DNA of 17,148 bases, from contig JAILAS010000032.1 of assembly GCA_024681495.1 (NCBI GenBank), positions 1-17,148 on the forward strand, read 5' to 3'. Below the pieces are notes generated by a model. The model was not told the origin of the DNA. It was given only the letters and a program-made list of their open reading frames with translations, and ran no database searches. Both the position numbers and the translations under genes were made by a program. The DNA is from Eubacterium sp. (GTDB lineage Bacteria > Bacillota > Clostridia > Lachnospirales > Lachnospiraceae). Below, in pieces: positions 13,901 to 17,148 of the stretch (the stretch's first letter is position 1; each line of letters opens with the position of its first letter).

Positions 13901-15901
13901 TTCGGCAGAAGAGGTACCGTCGTCAGTAAACATCTTTATGCTTGCGTTTCCAACCGTTTCAGCATCACCATAGGTGACGGCGAAGAGTTCGGACGATATG
14001 GTGCCCTTCTCAACCAGGGGAGAAGTTATGTCATACCAGTTCCCGTCATAGGAAACATAAGTCTCTCCGGCATTGCACTTCGCCGTATTGTAACACCAGG
14101 ATTCGCTGGATCCTTTTTCAATAGGCACATCGTATGAGGTGTCCCCATCATACTCAAAACAGATTTTCTCAACGATTGCCACCTTCTGGCCTTCCTTCAC
14201 CGCAACAGTTTTGGGAAGCTCTATGGTATAAATCCCCATATCCTCAAAGCTGCGAGTCAAGGTCACCACTTTTTCGCCCGCGGTCGGATCACTCGTGTCG
14301 GAACCCTCCCCGAACACATATACATCTGCCTCAACGGTTTCATTGGGATTATAGATGGTGGCGGTTATCGCCCGAAGTGTCTGATTGCCCTCGACTTCGA
14401 ACACATTCGCTACCTGTACCTCATCGCCGGTAACAGTGTTTCCACACAGGTTTCTTATCGATCCCAAAAAGTCATACTGATAATTATTGTCATAGTCTTC
14501 GGAAGATCCCTTAACCGTCGCCGTGTAATACGTGTATTCACTTATACTTTTGTCGTAATATGAAAGATAGAAATAACCGTCCCAGGATGGAGAATCCGGA
14601 TATACCTTAATCAGTTCGACCTGAGCCACCTCATTTAACTCCATATCATATAAATAATACTTTCCGTCTACTTTTACTATGTAAAAATCTCCTGTTTCAA
14701 CACCCTCATCTTCAGTTTGACTGGACGTTAAGTAATAATATCCATCAGCAGCCGCACGTGCATACAGACCCGAATAACTCTCGTAGCCATCACAGGTGTC
14801 CACCACTTCGAACACATGATATCCGTTATCGTCAACAGCACAAACCCCCATACTGCCCCAGCTGTTCTTACAAATCCAGGCACCATCCCCGGGGGGCTCC
14901 ACTTTGAAATTGGATTTGGAATAATTATCATCCCACCCGACTACGGATGCCATGTGATTGGAATATTCATACTCAGGAATATAATAGGCCGCCGTTTCGC
15001 CATTATAATAGTCGCAATCTGCCTCATTTAACGAAGCCATATAATCGGCATTATATACAGTTGTAATTACGCCGTTTTCATATATAAGCCCCTTCAAATA
15101 CTCGGTTACATCGTCATTATAAGTATATTCAACTTCCCCGTCATCGTTGTATATCTGCTCAACAGCCGATGATAACAAAGTAAAGTTAGTGACATGAATA
15201 TCGTCCGCGCCCCGGTATGACTCATCTACGCTCCAGTCCCCGCTATAAGCACTCGTTCCGCCTTCTGTATCACAGAAGGGCACTTCGGACTCATAGGTAA
15301 TTCCCTGCCATGTGAGGCCGTAAGCACCAATATCCATGACTGTTCCGGAGCACTGCATACGGGTATCTGCATCATAATAATAACCTTCGCCGGCTTGAGA
15401 CGGACTGAATGCAGCGGTCACATAGTCATGAACAAACCAGGCGGCCTGATGTTCGGATAAATCCACCGCATCTGTAGTAGCGCCAACTGCCTGGCCTCCG
15501 CTCTTCTTAAGCAGGTTGCTCTCAATGGATGCCATTGCGCCAAAATCCCAGCACGTCGCCGTATCGTACTGATTCTTAACAGAAGTGGAGTACGATACCC
15601 CATCGACATCCCTAAGGTCATAGGTTTCCGGCAGAGTCGTCTCATCCTTCTCCTTTGTATTCAAAGGATCCGTCTTCACGCTTCCAATCCGGTTCATTAG
15701 TCTTTCATTTAACTCCACCGCCTCGTCGGACATGACCTTATACTCTAACTCTTTTTCTATATCAACAATTTCAATAGAGGTTTCGTCGATATCGCCCCCG
15801 GATTTCGTCACCGTATCCGCCATGGCCACGTTGCCGGCTGTCAGCGTGAACGCGCACGCTGCCGTAAGTGCCAGAGATACCCATTTTTTCATGTTTTTCA
15901 T
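13352..15901 (-). CDS. secreted papain-like (C1A) peptidase, copy B
   Basis: This 849-residue exported protein is the upstream member of the tandem pair, with the same order as copy A. It has a signal peptide (to about residue 28), an acidic pro-region, a C1A domain from TYDLRDV, a lectin-like domain (about 470-630), an Ig-like repeat (about 684-755) and an Fn3-like basic tail. The catalytic set is Gln111 and Cys117 in QYDTATCWDF, His316 in SNHMASVVGWDD and Asn346 in WICKNSWG. The usual Gly after the oxyanion Gln is replaced by Tyr and the GSC step by TAC-like residues, so kinetics may differ. The same insertion lies between NSWG and GYFYLSYYD. The ATG at 15901 follows AGGGAG by about eight bases. 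I see no convincing minus-strand promoter in the 93 bases to the tRNA. Confidence 0.86.
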   Translation of the reverse strand: MKNMKKWVSLALTAACAFTLTAGNVAMADTVTKSGGDIDETSIEIVDIEKELEYKVMSDEAVELNERLMNRIGSVKTDPLNTKEKDETTLPETYDLRDVDGVSYSTSVKNQYDTATCWDFGAMASIESNLLKKSGGQAVGATTDAVDLSEHQAAWFVHDYVTAAFSPSQAGEGYYYDADTRMQCSGTVMDIGAYGLTWQGITYESEVPFCDTEGGTSAYSGDWSVDESYRGADDIHVTNFTLLSSAVEQIYNDDGEVEYTYNDDVTEYLKGLIYENGVITTVYNADYMASLNEADCDYYNGETAAYYIPEYEYSNHMASVVGWDDNYSKSNFKVEPPGDGAWICKNSWGSMGVCAVDDNGYHVFEVVDTCDGYESYSGLYARAAADGYYYLTSSQTEDEGVETGDFYIVKVDGKYYLYDMELNEVAQVELIKVYPDSPSWDGYFYLSYYDKSISEYTYYTATVKGSSEDYDNNYQYDFLGSIRNLCGNTVTGDEVQVANVFEVEGNQTLRAITATIYNPNETVEADVYVFGEGSDTSDPTAGEKVVTLTRSFEDMGIYTIELPKTVAVKEGQKVAIVEKICFEYDGDTSYDVPIEKGSSESWCYNTAKCNAGETYVSYDGNWYDITSPLVEKGTISSELFAVTYGDAETVGNASIKMFTDDGTSSAEVDATDAAVVKASLANSSITLSEEETTYTGSAIKPDVYVYDINANPLTEGTDYTVSYAGNVKAGRATVTVTGKGSYSGTVKKYFTIKPAKVKSVKAKKSGKGKVKVTWSAALGKKAGVTGYQIKYKVKGKWKTVTVRGKAKKKAILKKLPSGKKVTVKVRAYKTISGTKYFGSWSAKKIVKVK
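15815..15901. repeat. signal-peptide direct repeat, copy B
   Basis: This is the partner of 13238-13324 and encodes the signal peptide of peptidase B. Even silent positions are almost all shared. Confidence 0.85.
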
Positions 15902-15922
15902 ACCATTCACTCCCTTATATAC

Positions 15923-15951
15923 TTGACATAATCCCGTCTTTGGTTTAAATT
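15923..15951 (+). promoter_or_regulatory. sigma-70/A promoter of tRNA-Gly
   Basis: A perfect TTGACA (15923-15928) and TAAATT (15946-15951) are 17 bases apart and point to the tRNA gene. Transcription would start near 15958. A small hairpin, ACGGC/GCCGT (15967-15981), lies in the short 5' leader that would be trimmed off. Confidence 0.75.
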
Positions 15952-15994
15952 GTTAGCTGATGATGCACGGCTGAACGCCGTCACATATTAATTC

Positions 15995-16065
15995 GCAGGT
16001 GTAGTTCAATGGCAGAACACCAGCTTCCCAAGCTGGATACGGGGGTTCGATTCCCCTCACCTGCT
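15995..16065 (+). tRNA. tRNA-Gly (anticodon CCC)
   Basis: The 71 bases fold as a complete cloverleaf. The acceptor stem is GCAGGTG with CACCTGC and the discriminator is T16065. The anticodon stem is CCAGC with GCTGG, with loop TTCCCAA placing CCC at 16027-16029. The T arm is GGGGG-TTCGATT-CCCCT. CCA is not encoded. A run of T's (16065-16071) follows directly and may end transcription. It reads GGG glycine codons. It stands alone, between the minus-strand peptidase pair and the minus-strand esterase gene, and has its own promoter. Confidence 0.95.
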
Positions 16066-16125
16066 TTTTTTATTGCCACAAAATGCGTATTCGCCGGCCG
16101 TCGGGCGCCCGCCGCGCAGCTCCCC

Positions 16126-17148
16126 TTACTCAGACTCATCCCCGCCGGGGAAGAATATCTGAAGTGCGTTATAGAAGTAGTCGAAGCTCTGGGTGTAGCG
16201 GTGGTAATGCGCCTCCCACACCCTGAACATCAGGTTTCCGTCGCCGAAGCCGCCGTCCCCCGTGTCCACGAACATATCAGAATAATTCAGAAACGCAGTT
16301 ATCTGTTCCTCTACGGCATAGTCGGTGTAATCCTCGTCGCCCGTGCCGCAGTAGACCACGAAGTCGTCCTTGCTGTACCCGTTCTCCCTCATGCTCTCCA
16401 CCATCTGCTCGGTGGGAACGTCTATGACCGGAAGACCCTCCTCCGGGTTAACTATCATGCTGTTGGGAATGTAATAACGGAAGTAACCGGTGTTTTTCCA
16501 GAGGTTCCACCATGTGGCGCATCCACCCATGGAAAATCCTCCGAAACACCTGTGATCGCGGGAGGCGATGAGCCCCTCCTCGGACGTATTCTCTGCATAG
16601 GTGCTGTACATGGACTCAACCAGGGGAATGAGGTCATTTTTAACCTCAACCGTAAGGCCGTTTACCCTGTCTATCTCGCTGTCATATGAGGATGTGATGG
16701 TGGGCGCCACGACGATGATGGGCTTAATCAGCCCCTCCTCTATCATATGATCGAGAACCAGCTTGAAGTAGCCGTCGGAGCTGCCGTTTCCCAGGAACGT
16801 ATACATAGTACCGCTCATGCCGTGCATAATATAGAACACATCGTACTGCTTGCTTTCGTCGTATCCATAGGGAAGATAGACCATAGCCTCTTTCGTCTCG
16901 GTTTCACCGGTGGGAGTACCTTCCGCCAGGCGACGTTCGTCGTCGTCCCCGTCGCCGAAATCTAAGACATCGGTCTCATATTCGAGACTCTCAACGGTGC
17001 CCTGCTCCGTGGCCTCCTCCTCGGAGTACTCAGTGGGCATAGGGTCCTGACCCACCTCGGAATCGGTGGCCACTACCTTATCCTGCCAGTCCTCCTCGTC
17101 GTCGGACGGGGTCAAATTGGTTACTTCGAAATCGGAAAGCGACAGAAG
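16126..17148 (-). CDS. putative esterase, alpha/beta hydrolase (5' end outside window)
   Basis: The frame is open to the window edge, so the start is missing; 340 codons are visible. A TTG at 17113-17115 could initiate but has no ribosome binding site and lies inside an open frame that continues upstream, so I treat the gene as partial. The first roughly 80 visible residues are acidic and low in complexity (Asp, Glu, Thr, Ser), like the linker of an exported protein. The rest resembles esterase D/feruloyl esterase proteins (PF00756 type): VYLPYGYDESKQYDVFYIMHG, then KPIIVVAPT, then nucleophile Ser in GFSMGG (codon 16531-16533), and a likely catalytic His in EAHYHRY. It may remove acyl groups from polysaccharides or other esters. 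It is unlike its neighbours in function. Confidence 0.8.
   Translation of the reverse strand, partial: LLSLSDFEVTNLTPSDDEEDWQDKVVATDSEVGQDPMPTEYSEEEATEQGTVESLEYETDVLDFGDGDDDERRLAEGTPTGETETKEAMVYLPYGYDESKQYDVFYIMHGMSGTMYTFLGNGSSDGYFKLVLDHMIEEGLIKPIIVVAPTITSSYDSEIDRVNGLTVEVKNDLIPLVESMYSTYAENTSEEGLIASRDHRCFGGFSMGGCATWWNLWKNTGYFRYYIPNSMIVNPEEGLPVIDVPTEQMVESMRENGYSKDDFVVYCGTGDEDYTDYAVEEQITAFLNYSDMFVDTGDGGFGDGNLMFRVWEAHYHRYTQSFDYFYNALQIFFPGGDESE

Noticed and set aside
15902..15994. Minus-strand promoter for the peptidase pair
   Set aside because: TATATA (15916-15921) is too close to the ribosome binding site and has no -35 partner at proper spacing; other candidates are weaker.
16093..16120. GC-rich palindromic stretch after the esterase stop
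   Set aside because: It contains CGGGCGCCCG, but no T tract follows on the minus strand, so a terminator is not supported.
17113..17115. TTG as the start of the esterase gene
   Set aside because: The frame continues upstream to the window edge and there is no ribosome binding site, so the true start is probably outside.

Overview
The window is about 17 kb of a bacterial chromosome. It most likely comes from a moderately GC-rich member of the Clostridia, probably Lachnospiraceae-like. This is inferred from family content: a COG2509-type FAD enzyme, a DUF1002/YpuA protein, QueH, a FliY-like CheC-type phosphatase, and secreted transglutaminase and papain-like proteins with BspA-type or Fn3-like tails. 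Start sites have strong Shine-Dalgarno sequences and several promoters are near the sigma-70/A consensus. There are no transposase genes, phage genes or CRISPR arrays.

Layout. (1) Positions 1-1597, plus strand: the 3' end of an unrecognised gene, then an FAD-dependent dehydrogenase, ending at a hairpin shared with the convergent gene. (2) 1666-2610, minus: a secreted DUF1002 protein with its own promoter. (3) 2771-9824, minus: six closely spaced genes read as queH, a tandem-ACT protein, an asparaginase-family enzyme, a Ppx/GppA phosphatase and two secreted transglutaminase-like paralogues, closed by a good intrinsic terminator. A consensus promoter about 180 bases upstream of queH makes a long structured leader. 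(4) 10120-10761, plus: a stand-alone FliY-like CheC-type phosphatase driven by a divergent consensus promoter. (5) 10748-15901, minus: two tandem papain-like (C1A) secreted peptidases with nearly identical ends and diverged, AT-richer cores. (6) 15995-16065, plus: tRNA-Gly(CCC). (7) 16126 to the window edge, minus: a putative esterase whose start lies outside the window.

How it fits together. Most of the coding sequence is exported protein. Four large cysteine-nucleophile proteins (two transglutaminase-like, two papain-like) come as tandem pairs, each with an acidic catalytic half and a very lysine-rich C-terminal repeat tail. This suggests proteins held at the cell surface by charge that process or crosslink extracellular protein. 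Cytoplasmic enzymes (QueH, asparaginase, Ppx/GppA) precede the transglutaminases in what looks like one transcription unit, with no obvious functional link.

The points most worth a second look are the queH leader, the roughly 95-residue insertion that splits the papain domain in both peptidases, the homogenised ends of that gene pair, the FliY-like protein that lacks its FliN part, and the Lys-to-Arg change at the expected catalytic lysine of the asparaginase-family protein.
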